Shown: positions 47,475 to 58,699 of the stretch, one piece after another
How positions within the stretch are numbered: position 1 is the first letter of the stretch
Layout of the letters: each line of letters starts with the position of its first letter
Assembly (NCBI GenBank): GCA_012845835.1
Contig: JABAKD010000023.1
Location: 3,374,697 to 3,438,696, forward strand
Source: Undaria pinnatifida
Lineage: Eukaryota > Sar > Phaeophyceae > Laminariales > Alariaceae
Direction: 5' to 3'
DNA length: 64,000 nucleotides
The notes under the pieces: generated by a model
Told to the model about the DNA's origin: nothing
Databases searched by the model: none
The model's input: the letters and a program-made list of their open reading frames with translations, nothing else
Program-made: the position numbers and the translations under genes

Positions 47475-47650
47475 TGTTGACCCTGATAGCTACACTGTAG
47501 TTGTAAGGGGAGTCGCCGACCTATATCCTTAATGAGGACACACAACTCGTAGTGCGCGCGATCGGAGTATCACACACAGCTTGCAAAGATGAGTTTCGAC
47601 GAAATCTTCGATCTCACAGGTGGAGTGTATTTTCATTTTTTATAATAAAA
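47475..47650 (+). mobile_element. ~175-bp short element, third copy
   Basis: TGTTGACCCTGATAGC start, GCGCGATCGGAGTATCACAC, MSFDEIFDLTGGVYF reading, A/T-rich end. Confidence 0.6.
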
Positions 47651-47654
47651 TACT

Positions 47655-47930
47655 CGGATACAAAAAGACCCGCACAATGCCGTACCGGCCGCAGGGTAAT
47701 TCAGTGTCCGAACGGGTGCACTCCACGATTCACATAATGCTAGCAAATCACAGTATAATCAATCAAAGCAACTGGGCCACTCGCTTACCGTTTGTACATC
47801 TAGCGCACAACGCTAGTTTTAGTGCAACGATGCATAAGACACCACTAGTCTTCATGTTCTGTTTTTTGGGCACATCTCTTTGTGCTTGCACCTTTTTTCC
47901 AAACGTCGGGTGGGGTGGGCACAATTAGAC
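47655..47930 (+). mobile_element. Ty3/gypsy-type integrase fragment (fossil)
   Basis: A short piece reads TRTMPYRPQGNSVSERV ... IMLA ... NWATRLPFVHLAHNASF, the C-terminal part of a Ty3/gypsy integrase core. No LTR, reverse transcriptase or other part is found beside it, so it is a scrap. Confidence 0.7.
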
Positions 47931-49509
47931 CGTCGGGCTCACGTTGCCGGAGGTTTGGGCGCGATCCGTGCAGTGTGTCTCGTGTGGCACCTTTCTTGGC
48001 CCTGGGCACACTTAAGGCAAATCCCCGGGTTTCCGCAACATCCCTGAGGATTAGGTTTCTGCATCCCCTATCCCCGCGTACGCACGTAAGATTTGGATGA
48101 AAACCGGGCTTTTCTGCTCGTAGAGGGTACAGTACACATTTATTTGCCTATTTTGCACAGAGAACCACGGTACAATCCTGCCGCCCACACCAGCAGTCCA
48201 GTCCCCTATCAGCAGCAGCAGCAGCAGCAGCCTGCAACTCTATGCGCGTGTGGCTGCTGTTGTAGTAGCTGATTGTTTGATCGTGGCGTGGCATTTTTCA
48301 CCCCACTATACCCCATATTTCCTCTGTGCTGCCGATTCGTGCGCATCTCCGTTGCATGTCCATAGATCGCGTTAATTTGGTCGGTAATATGAGAACCTTT
48401 CTGACAATTTTTTTCACAAATCTTTCCTCACATTCACGTGCAAATACACAGAGTATTTTACGTACATAACCGAGGGGCAATGTTTTGGGTCGGAGATTTC
48501 GTTCACACCACAGATGACAGGGACCAGACAACATGAGGACAACACAACGCTACGTGTACAACGTTGCCGCACAGCATCAGTAGTAACATACATCATGTAT
48601 GTGCGCGTGGCGAGTCCTCGCTATGCTAAGGCGAGTTGTTTTCGTCTCCCCGTCGAGGGTACGATTTTGAATCGGACGACGATCTAAACAATCCAGCGTG
48701 CTTTTTTTTTAATCTAAGAAGCAAACAGCAGGTAGTGGATATAGGCGCTGATGCTGCACGAGAAAGGGCTTCTCTGTCTCAGCGTCAACAGAAGCTCTGC
48801 AGTTCCTCATTCCGCGCACTCTCTGCGACGAATTGGTGGTGAAGGGGGATGATTGCCCATCCAGGCGTGTATCACTGGTGTCGTGAAGTTCAATATCAGG
48901 CTCAATAAGACACGAGGAGTAACTATTCTGAAATTACTGATTTCCATACGAAACAACAGGAAACAAAGAAAAAACATCAAAACCATGATAAAAAGACGGC
49001 TCACATAACAACTGCTGATTTTGTTCTTTTAGCCGGTTGAAAATCCACCTGGTCGCCCTTCTACTTTCTACCACGCAAGTTTTACTGCATAAGAGTCGCC
49101 GGTATAAAAGTCCGCATCGTACGACACCATGTATGTACTGAGGGGATTACACCACTTACTTACGGTTCTCCACCACGACGGCGAGAGAGCGAACCGTACC
49201 CGGGAGGGTGCCTCTCTACACTCCGCTTCCGGGGCTGCGGACAAGAACATAGTTTTCACTACCACCAGGTACATCTTACTTGTCCACAGGCAGTCAGATG
49301 TTGGATGTTCGGGTCTCGTTCTTGCGCCACTCATTTAGGCACTTCCCGGAAGGGAACCTTATTGATTAATTATCTATCTGCCTGTGTCCGAGCTGCAACT
49401 AAAACGTTTTAGCAGCGCGCAGCTCTGCCTCTGCAGCCGACATTCGTTTTCGCACATGAATGTGAATAGTTCATCTTCGTCCTCGTGCATGAATCATCGC
49501 CTTGAAATT
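47931..49509. other. no gene recognised
   Basis: A CAG run of about seven units lies at 48,211-48,235. Readings of 60-88 codons show no known motif. Confidence 0.5.
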
Positions 49510-50183
49510 CGTGAGCCTTCTGATTCATGGTCGCCACAAGGTAGCGTGAGACCGCCCTGACTTCTTCGCCATGTTGCGTTTTATCCCCAGTGCCATTGAT
49601 GATGCAATTGATACCCAGTATGAGCCCCATGCCGTCTTTTAAAATTTAGCCAATTCCTAGGGTCTGCTAGTAAGATTTTGTTTTTTCTCTTTTTTTTTCA
49701 TTGCTTCTTCTTCTTGTCTTTTCTTGCTTTTCTTTTTTTGCTTATTTTCTTTCTCTCCTTTCCTTATTCGTCTTTCGGTTTCGTGCTTTTATTTCCTTTA
49801 TTATCTTTTCTTCATTTCTTTGTCGTACTTTTTCTTTTTGGCTTGAGTCTGTCGTGCGTATGCGTAGTAATAGGTACAACGTGCAATACATATATACGTG
49901 ATAATACTGCTTGGGGGGCAAGCGGTATATATAGTCGGTCTTTCTGGGCGCGAGTAGTGGAACGTGTGCACCAGCATGGACCTTGCACAACGTAGTAGGC
50001 TGACTCCGGATTTCACTTTAATACGTTTCTGGTGGAGGCATGAATTGCGTCAGCTGTAATGTATTTTGGGTGTGTCACCTTTGTTTGGCTTGATTGTGTT
50101 TTTCCTGGGGTATTCCTCAGCTGCAGAGCGTGTCCTGTAAACACGGACTTGATTTTGCGAGTTAATGTGATAACATCAACAAT
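49510..50183 (+). mobile_element. LINE 3' end, 5'-truncated copy
   Basis: Matches 52,170-52,833 in the same orientation: CGCCATGTTGCGTT, CAATTCCTAGGGTCTGCTA, a long T-rich tract, GTCTGTCGTGCGTATGCGTAG, GGCTGACTCCGGATTTCAC, then ACGGACTTGATTTTGCGAG and a CATCAACA tail. No coding part precedes it. Confidence 0.7.
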
Positions 50184-51430
50184 GCACTCAATCTAACAAT
50201 GAGTATACGAACCTTAATATGTACAAAGTTATCATTCTCCCATGGATCCAGATCCAAGTTGCGTAAATGAAAAAAAGTATGAACGCACTCTCGCTACGGT
50301 TAAAATTTAGGTTGTCCGGTGATGACAGTGTTCTCGAGTCAACAAGTCGTTAGAAGAGTAGAGGTGGTCTCAGACGCAGGCCGTTGACGGACTTTGGAGG
50401 CTAGCGCGCAGCCGTGGTTGGGCAGCTCGTGCTGCACCTCCTGGTGTATGGAGTCTGCAGGCAATAAATGCCGGTTCCGTACCGCTCAGAACATCACCGT
50501 TTTGACCAGATAGATGCGAATAATGCTGAGAATTTGAACTGGTGTGGCCCGCAGTTCGTCGGTAGTTTGGAATTCCAATCAAAATTTTGACGCATTCACC
50601 TAGTATTTTTTTGCACATTATAGAACACTGTTTCTTAAACGGAAACTTGCGCTTATCATTAGCACGGTACATTGACTGTCTGACGCACGAAACTTGCGCT
50701 GATTAGCACGGTACGCTGGCGGTCTGACACACGCGGGGTGCCTGATACTACGGCAACGCAACACTCGCGGGCACGGTTGCAACAGCAACAACTTCGAAAA
50801 ATAAATACGGAACTTGTCGATGCGCGAGATGGCCTACCGAATGCTCTCGATCGTTCGCCCACGATTTTTGACAGCCTGAATCGCTGGTTACACCAAAAGA
50901 AGAGGGCAGCCACACACTCATCGACGAGCCACAGGCGCCTGTAGACATGAGGCAAGGTCTCCAGTTCCCACATGATTTGAAAATGGTGCATCGGTCAAGA
51001 TGGTCACCAGAGGTTCTAAAACGCCTGCGTATATGTCAGGAAGGCGTAAGTACGAGGGCCGTGCTATTAATAACTGATAGACTGAAGGGGAGGCCTTCAG
51101 AGTTTATTTGGTTAGGGAGAGGAAGGCAGTGTCCCGGGTGAATGAAGGAGAACAATGTTAGAATCAAGTGTCTTCATTATTATTAAGTGCGGCCAAAAGT
51201 TGTGGAAAACGATAATTGATGAGAAGGGGGCCGTGACGGCTGCCCCATCTGAGCCTATGTACGCACGCCAACAGCGCAGAAACACAACTGTCCATCGTTC
51301 TAGACTGCAATAGTCACTTAAGCAGGTGCATTCTGGGCCGCAACAACCCGCAACTCATCGCTCTGCTGTGCTCAAACGCTCTCTGAAGCCCCAACCTATC
51401 TATCCAACAAGGTTGTATGGCCTGCATACC
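50184..51430. other. no gene recognised
   Basis: A 68-codon reading at 50,738-50,944 (+) and an overlapping 110-codon reading on the - strand have no recognised domain. A short duplication, AACTTGCGCTNATNAGCACGGTAC, occurs at about 50,644 and 50,691. Confidence 0.5.
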
Positions 51431-51439
51431 ACTCCGATG

Positions 51440-51960
51440 TACTTTCACTCTAACACAGCTCTAAATTAGATCGTCTTTTGCCTAATCAAGTCTCTGTACT
51501 GCTCTGCTCCGCGTATCACGTCTCATTAGGTTATACTGTTCGTATAGGAGGCAAAGACGGGTTGACCACTCCATGCTCCTCCGATGCCTTGGATAGCGGA
51601 AACAGAAGCGCGACGACCACACCCAAATGTACGCCGACGCGCTTGCCAAGACAGCTTTCGAGAGCATGGAGGCGAAAGTGCGCGAACGGAGGACATTGGT
51701 TACGGGATTTGTAGAACATTTATGGGAAGAGCGTCTGCCACAGAGGGTGAGGGTTGGGGAGGTTGTTGAGGGTGAGGGCTACTCAGGGGCGCAAGAGAAA
51801 GACGGAATGGATCATCTGAAGGAGAATATTTCGGTCTTTGGAGTGAAATTCGAAGGATGGCGAAAGGCTGCTCAGAGAGCTGGCAGATGGTTTCGACGAG
51901 TAGAAGATGGAGCCGAGTTGTTCATGCGGAATTGGCATGAAACGGAGAGACGCTAAGCTG
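51440..51960 (+). mobile_element. LINE open-reading-frame C-terminal tail (remnant)
   Basis: The reading at 51,627-51,956 (109 codons) contains EERLPQRVRVGEV, GYSGAQEKDGM, GVKFEGWRKAAQRAG and WFRRVEDGAE. This is the style of region that follows the reverse transcriptase in non-LTR elements (W...AQ...WRR-type tail). No reverse transcriptase core is readable upstream, so this is a truncated or decayed copy. The 3' end at 52,170-52,833 lies downstream in the same orientation, which is why I join them as one element. Confidence 0.5.
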
Positions 51961-52027
51961 CTGAGCGACATGCAAAGGGTGACGCAGCGCCATCCACCGT
52001 CGGCATCTCTAAGCGGACAGAGGGAGG

Positions 52028-52130
52028 GGTAAGGGGGGGGGGGTGGGGGGGGGGTGGGGGGGGGAGGGCAAGAGGAGGGGAGAACGGATAGGGGGAGAGG
52101 GAACAGGGGGGAGGGGGGAGGGGCGGCGTC
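52028..52130 (+). repeat. G-rich tract
   Basis: Several runs of 4-12 G separated by one to a few bases. It could form quadruplex DNA. Confidence 0.8.
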
Positions 52131-52169
52131 ATGCACCAGAGAATGAAGTCAGGGTTTGGCCATCATCGT

Positions 52170-52833
52170 AGTTGTGGGCCTTCTAATGGCCGTCACAAGG
52201 AAGCGCAAGACCGCCATGACTTTTTCGCCATGTTGCGTTCTCTGCCCATTGCCATGGATGATGCACTTGATACCCTTCATGAGCCCAGTGCCGTCATTAG
52301 CAATTCCTAGGGTCTGCTATCATGACATTTGTTTTCCTTGCTTACTCTCCTACCTTGCTTCCTCTTCTTGTCTTGCCTTTACTTGCTTTTCGTGTCTTCT
52401 CTTTCACTTCCATTCATTTTTCGTCTTTTGTGTTTTCGCTTTCTTCTCTTTCTTTCCTTTCATTTATCTTCTGTTCTTTTTTTTTTCTTTTCTCCAGTTG
52501 ACTTGCGTCTGTCGTGCGTATGCGTAGTGATAGATACTATGTGTAATATATACGTGATAGTCTTCGTTGGGTGGCAGGCGGTATAGTCGGTTTCCCCAGG
52601 CGTGAGTAATACGACGTATATGCACCGGTATGGACCTGGCACATCGTGGACTGACTCCGGATCTCACTTTTACATCTTTCTGTTGGGGGCATGAAGTGCG
52701 TCATCTGTCATGTATGCGTGTACCACCTTCGGTTGTTTTTGTGTTTTTTTCTGGGGTATTTCTCAGCTCCAAAGTGACTGGAGCCTGTCCTTAGACCACG
52801 GACTTGATTATGCGAGAGCACCAACAACAACAG
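52170..52833 (+). mobile_element. LINE 3' end following the coding remnant
   Basis: Second long copy of the 3' segment. It ends CCACGGACTTGATTATGCGAG and then CACCAACAACAACAG. Its T-rich centre gives long but meaningless Phe-rich readings. Confidence 0.7.
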
Positions 52834-54519
52834 TCCCGCCGCGCGCGTATATCATTTTTACCGCACATGAGCGTTGAGTCATCCTCGTGTGAGAGGTGGT
52901 CCTCACGCACTTACTTGGAATGGCTCTTTATATGTCCTAAGTGTCCCATTGCCTCGCAAATGGTGTCGAAACCCAATCTCACCACATGTACGAAAAATAT
53001 TATCCACACCATCGTTGGTGCTACAGGGGATGGTGTTGAGCGGCCCCTGTGCACTCCAAATGAAAATTGTTCCCATTGAAAAAACATTGGATTAGAAACA
53101 ACACATATCATACAGGGTCTCCTCTAACCGAGCGCGGCCCCGTACAATCACTCTTCTTGCGCCGGTACTATCTACTACTCAAACTCCCAACCATCTTCGG
53201 CTTCGCGGACGTGCAAAAATAAGATTATCCGCATATCAGGCATCTCTTCCACGTATCTCACTTCATTCGCTGTACATGCTGGGCACATAGATAAGGATCA
53301 ACGTGTGGAACGTGTTGCTTCCACATAATATGGAGGTTTGTAAAGAAACAAGGAAAACTAAGTAAAAATCCTCTGTGGCGGTTGCTCATGGTCGGTGCGT
53401 GCTTCCTAAATATTATTTCGAAAATGTGAAAAACAAGAAATTGATCAGGCGCTCTTCGTCGTTCTCTACAAACTAGACCCAGAGAGCTCAAAACACAGGA
53501 CCTGCGATTGATATGCAACGAGGTTCGAGCTTCAAGCCGATTTGCCACCGACGGTGATCCAATATATTTCTCCGCGACGAGCTCCCACTGCCTCTCGAAA
53601 CCAATGTCACAATGGCCAGGTGTCATCGCCGTTCTCCTTGTCGTCACTCATCTCGAGGTGGCGTTGCTTGCCTAGCTATTTGCGTTGCCTTGCGTTAGGA
53701 TCCACTTCCGATTCTCTAATCATGTAGCCTACCTAGATTGAACCTGCTCTGCTGGTTTCGTCCCCACCGCGGTACCACCAAGCGACGACTGAACAAGCTG
53801 AGAGGCACTGATACTCCACGCTTTGTCAGCGAATGGAGTTCTACCCCGGCAACCTTCCTCGCTGTGATCCGGCTTAGGAGGCTGTTTGTCACACATAACT
53901 GTTTATCTCCTACTTGTACGACGAGTCCGAAAACATATCTGCCTGCTGAGATTGATCGTGGAACACTCCTACTAATTTCGTCATCACAGCGTCACGAAAT
54001 CATTCCTCGTTCGAGGAGATGGCGTGCCCTGCCATGCTCAGAAATGGCGGCGATACAGCGTTTGTTATTGTAGTGTAGTGTTAACGAACGTCAGCCTTCA
54101 GCCGTGAGGTCTAGACAATACCGGTGAGACAAAAAAGCATGCATAGTCCACACCGGATACAGGCGCGGACTAATGAAGAACACAGATACATATAACTCAT
54201 AATGGCTGGCCTTCAGCGGTCCGCGAAGACGGACAAGCGCTTGCCAGAGTCTCAGAGAAGCCAGGTGGCTTCGGTTGCACAGGTGTACAATGTTGGTGTT
54301 CCTTAGAGATGTAAAGATAGATCGGTAGTGACTGCTTATATCTAGGATCGAAGGAGTGTTGTCTGGAGAATTGTGCGTGTGAGGGGCGTGGTTGGTGTTC
54401 AGGTTGCGGCCTAAAGCATACCACAAGAAGACCAAGAGGGGGCCGCATCAAAAGTGTGCCCTGTTGAAACGAAAGGCCTGTATTCTGTAATCGTGAGCTT
54501 GCAACCGTCACACACGAAA
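52834..54519. other. no gene recognised
   Basis: Readings up to about 130 codons, none with a recognisable domain or a repeat partner here. Confidence 0.4.
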
Positions 54520-55548
54520 TCACGGCTGACGTCCTTGAAAAAAAAAAACATATATATACGAGAAGCAAAGACAAGGTATAAAACTCTTCGCCGCGTCGGC
54601 GGACCCAGTTACTGTCGCTCCAGCGCAGTCGCCAGTAGCCTTTGTTGTAGTCCGGCACGTGACTCTTGCAGTCTCAACAAGTACCTCAAGTTGTTGCACA
54701 TGCCGAAGATACCAATTTAGCGGATGAGAAAAAGGCACGGCGAGAACTAACGAGAGAGTGGCTAGGCGAGAGAAAGGGAAAACAGAGGCGCGACCATAAA
54801 TATCGAAGGAGCGGGGCCAGGTCAACGGTATGGATCGAAGAAACAGCCCAACGTCAACGATTCTGAGCGAAGCAACGGCGCAAAAGCGCACGGGCAAGGA
54901 TTGAGGGCGAAGGGACCGTAGAACAGCCCACCGGCTAGACTTCAGAGCGAGCGATCCGTGCACGGGCAAGGTTTCGGAACGACGAAGCAGCGAGTGGGCA
55001 AAGCCTCCGGGTGAGGAAGCAGCGCAGTGGCAAGAGTTCGGAACGGGAGAGTGCGCACAAGCAAGGGTTCGACGCAAGGGTACGGCGCACGGGAAAGAAA
55101 ACAGCGCGCTTAAGGCTGGGTTAGATAGGAGTCCTGCCATCGCTTTCGCGGTAGACATGCGGGCTTGGTACCCCTTGTTTGGTGTCGGGTTATTTCGTGC
55201 CGTGACAGGACTCGGGCGAAGGCAGCACCTCCCGATCATCAAAGAGTTAAAAAGTAAACGAAATATAGAAACAGAGAGGAACAACTGTAACACTTGTGGG
55301 CACACGAACGTTAAATGGGACTGTAAAACAAATGGTGGACCCACGTAGCCGAACAGGGGCCGGAACGTCGTCTCCTTCCCAATTGGAGACAAGATCTTCG
55401 GGCTGGAGACAGCAGAAAGGGTCCCAACAGGTTGGGCGCAACCATGTTTGAAAGAAATCCCCTCTTCTGTTAAAAACCACACAATATCAAGCAACAAAAG
55501 CACGAACAACCAAAACGAAAAAAAGCTGCATGCCCCATAGCAAGGCAC
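54520..55548 (-). CDS. long open reading, unrecognised (342 codons)
   Basis: It starts MPCYGACSFFSFWLFVLLLL, a hydrophobic N-terminus. The middle is Ser/Pro/Arg/Leu-rich and contains SLPVRFCAVASLR-like repetition. The opposite strand here is made of degenerate CACGGGCAAGGNTTCG-type units, which would explain a long open frame by chance. The tail ends at the CTGACGTCCTTGAAA stretch also seen at 47,110. No known domain is seen. I list it because of its length and doubt that it is a gene. Confidence 0.12.
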   Translation of the reverse strand: MPCYGACSFFSFWLFVLLLLDIVWFLTEEGISFKHGCAQPVGTLSAVSSPKILSPIGKETTFRPLFGYVGPPFVLQSHLTFVCPQVLQLFLSVSIFRLLFNSLMIGRCCLRPSPVTARNNPTPNKGYQARMSTAKAMAGLLSNPALSALFSFPCAVPLRRTLACAHSPVPNSCHCAASSPGGFAHSLLRRSETLPVHGSLALKSSRWAVLRSLRPQSLPVRFCAVASLRIVDVGLFLRSIPLTWPRSFDIYGRASVFPFSRLATLSLVLAVPFSHPLNWYLRHVQQLEVLVETARVTCRTTTKATGDCAGATVTGSADAAKSFIPCLCFSYIYVFFFQGRQP

Positions 55549-55675
55549 AGGCTTAAAGGGCCAGGTTGCTGGCTTCCTTTACAGTGGGGTACAGCAACGT
55601 CGGTCCCTGTAGGTAAAGCCGCAACCAAGTATAGGCGCATATTCCGTCTCTCTGAGGGAAGCAACAAGTAATCAA

Positions 55676-56011
55676 ATGGGCAAAAACGAAATCAAACGAT
55701 TAACGCGAAACCGAAAGCAGATGCGGCGTTCTCGACGACGCAGAGTTGCGCGCCTAAATGGCGATGAGTTAGAACGGCGATATCAGTGGACGCGCGAAAT
55801 CAAAAACAGATGCGGCATTCTCGGCGACGCATATCTGCGGGCCTCGATATCGACGAGTTCGTTTGGTGATAGCAGTGGACGTTGGCAAAACAGTGGAAAG
55901 AAGATGTCTGGCAAAGCGATGTATGTAAACACAATGAGTTTCGTTGGCGTTACATCACTGGAAATGCGGGGCATGCAGAAGACATGCAACAGACAAAATT
56001 ACGGCCAGTGA
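55676..56011 (+). other. basic reading over a tandem duplication
   Basis: Two diverged ~85-110-bp units (AGATGCGGCRTTCTCGRCGACGC ... GATATCAGTGGACGCG) lie at 55,690-55,790 and 55,796-55,875. A 111-codon Arg-rich reading covers them. There is no known domain, so a gene is not supported. Confidence 0.3.
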
Positions 56012-56199
56012 CTTTGGGATGGAGAAAGAGGACACGCGTGTCATAAGTGTTACAGGGGTTTGCGTACGACGGAATCCAAGCGTGTCGGTGTTAGTGGGTC
56101 TGCAAGCAACGTATGGGCATTAATGAAGCGGAAGAAAAAGGACCGATGAACCTATACCATCGTTGAAGCGGCAAATGAGCTTGTTGGGCACTTGTGGTG

Positions 56200-57200
56200 G
56201 ATGATCGACTGCTTCTGTGTGCTCACGTGGATACGGCACACTAACAAGCAGGTGAACGGTTGACGGCATGGCCAGACAGCACAGTACAACAATATTATCA
56301 TGAAAACAGGCGTGCGGTTCGAAAAGGTCGAAACACGTGAGTAAGCAACGACAGAACGCAGGGCAGCAACGAACAAAAAAAAGCAACAGCAGCGCAGCAG
56401 GGCAAAAACATACCACGAGAAAGGTGTGAAACGACATTCAGTTAACGACACACAACTATATGTTTTTGCTAACAGGCGTGCGGGTCGAAAAAGTCGAGAC
56501 ACGTGAGAAAGCAACGACAGATGGCAAGACAGCAACAACGGATGAAAGCATCAGCAGCTCAGCAGGGGAAAAATACACAAGGAAGGCGTGTAACGACCGT
56601 TGCATTAATTAGCGCAGTATGCGTCCCTCAATACAAACGAATGAAGGCAAACAGTGTGTGCACTCGTGGCTAGTACAAGTATGTTCGGTTGGGAATGAGA
56701 TGCACATCACGACAGAGCAAACTACACAGCAACGACAGAAGGCAGCAGAAGCGCAGCCGGGGAAGGCGCTTCGTAATACGGAGAGTATGATACCACAGCT
56801 GCTGGTGAATACAGCGCAGTATCCGACCCTTTATAGCAACGGAGGAATGCAAACAATGTGACTCATACTATCATGGTCAGTTGAGGAGAACAAGAAACAA
56901 GAAACGACAGAAGGCAATACAACAACGGACGAAGGGAACAGCAGCGAAGCCGGGGATATGAACGAAAGAAGTGTGTCACGCGAAAGCCGATGAATGCAGC
57001 GCAGTATGCGCCTTTTTACACAAATGAAGGGACCCAAACAATGTGTGCACGAGAATGCGCGCAATTGAGAAGGGCATGCGGAACAAAATAATCAGCAATG
57101 AGAACAGGCGGCCAGACAAGCGGAAGACAGCAACAACAGAAGAAATCAGCAAGTAGCAGAGTAAACCACACGGGAGACAAGTAAGGTTGATAAAGTACAA
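56200..57200 (+). repeat. degenerate satellite-like tandem array
   Basis: Units of roughly 165-220 bp contain AGCAACGACAGAAGGCA, AGCGCAGTATGCG (at 56,611, 56,813 and 56,998) and AATGAAGGCAAACAGTGTG-like stations. About five units, each with indels. Confidence 0.6.
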
Positions 57201-58699
57201 CGGAGCGTGCGAGATGCGAGCCTTTCTGCATGGGAAGGAATGTGACGCAGCAGCAACTGTGGGATCTTTCCCGCCGATACAAATTTACAGATGGAACGTG
57301 GGCATGCATAGCTGCAAACATCCAGTGAAGTAGATTTTGGAATTCAAACACAAAGCAAAAAAATGCATAACTAACAGACAACAGGCGTTTCGGATGCCTC
57401 GTGGTCGTCTTCCTTTACGGGTGATTATCAAAAAATAGACTAATGACCCTGAGAGAACGAAATGACAACATTCACGTACGTATTGTTGATGTGTTCAATT
57501 ATTGTGGTACGACAGAGGCTAATATACAGGTTGTGTTGTGCAACATACCCAATCTCCGGGAAATAGGACGGAAGAAAAAAAAAATGTGAGTAAACGGGCA
57601 ACGCGGGGTGCAAAAATGTTCTCGGAGTAAACATAAATCCCGAAACGGCCAACATCGGGAAAATGCGCGACAGAGCGGAGAAAAGCAAAGTAATTTTATA
57701 GAAGAGCGCGTGTAGCTACGATACGAGGAAACGGAAAGGGCAGCCGGCAAACGTGCGGAGATTAAAGGCCTGGGGGCGCCTAAAGCGAGTGCACCCGGAG
57801 CAATCACAATTGTCTGCATTCATCCTTAGATCATGTTATAAAAAAAATATAACGGGGACGAAAACAATAAAATCGTAGAATACGAGTGTTTCGAATTTGG
57901 AGCCCCTTCATCATGAGAAACGAGTACAGCAAGTACAACGTGTAACAGGTTCATCTCGATTCATGTTTGGGAAACAACCGTGTCAGTGCAAGCATGTACG
58001 CCGCGCAAACAAAAAATAGTCCAACACAAGAGTACCTAGTACATACGTACAGCATGCTGACATGTGGAAAGTGAGATGCATACTTCTGCTCTTAACCATA
58101 GAAGTCACCAGGAGAGCAGCAGCCGCTTATCAGCGGAATGTTACCTACATACAGCACCAATGCAGCAGCCACGTCCGTTAACTCAGGCAGGGAGAGAGTG
58201 GTATTTGGTGTTTGGTAAAACATCCGATGATTGCCAGGAATATAAGGGCAAGAGAAAAGTAGGTAATATCTCCTCGTTTAAGCTTAATTCCCGATGTGAC
58301 AATTTCTCAAGAGTGATAATTTCCTCGTGTAACGGCCCTTGCGATCGGCAGTACGGAATCACTAATCGACCGCTGTCATCTTCCCTTACGTTTGCCCCTC
58401 CACCGTGGAATTTTTGCGCAAGGGTGGGCGGGAAAATAGTAACACTTGACGACTCCGTGACGTCGTTTGCCCTCTTCCCCGGTCCGCTCCAGCTCCTGCA
58501 GGGCCTCGCCCGTTAGCTACCTCCCATTGGCTATTTGCTTCGCCGACTATTCCCGGCTTCACACGGCTCTACAGTTGCTTCTTGGTGTCTATCGATTTTT
58601 TTTTTCTTATAGTTATCCCGAACTTTCATTTTTCTCTATAATACCCCGTACCAAACATCCTGCTACCCTACATTAGAAACATCGTGATTTTCCCGTTCT
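57201..58699. other. no gene recognised
   Basis: Contains a 150-codon reading at 58,064-58,516 (+) without a known motif. Near 58,615 a short CCCGAACTTTCATTTTT stretch matches the start of minisatellite block B. Confidence 0.4.

Noticed and set aside
50738-51141. Small proteins between the two LINE 3' ends
   Set aside because: No recognised domain and no support beyond open frame length.
52156-52586. Phe-rich membrane-protein-like readings
   Set aside because: They come from the T-rich part of a LINE 3' end and are not kept in the second copy at 49,678-49,995.
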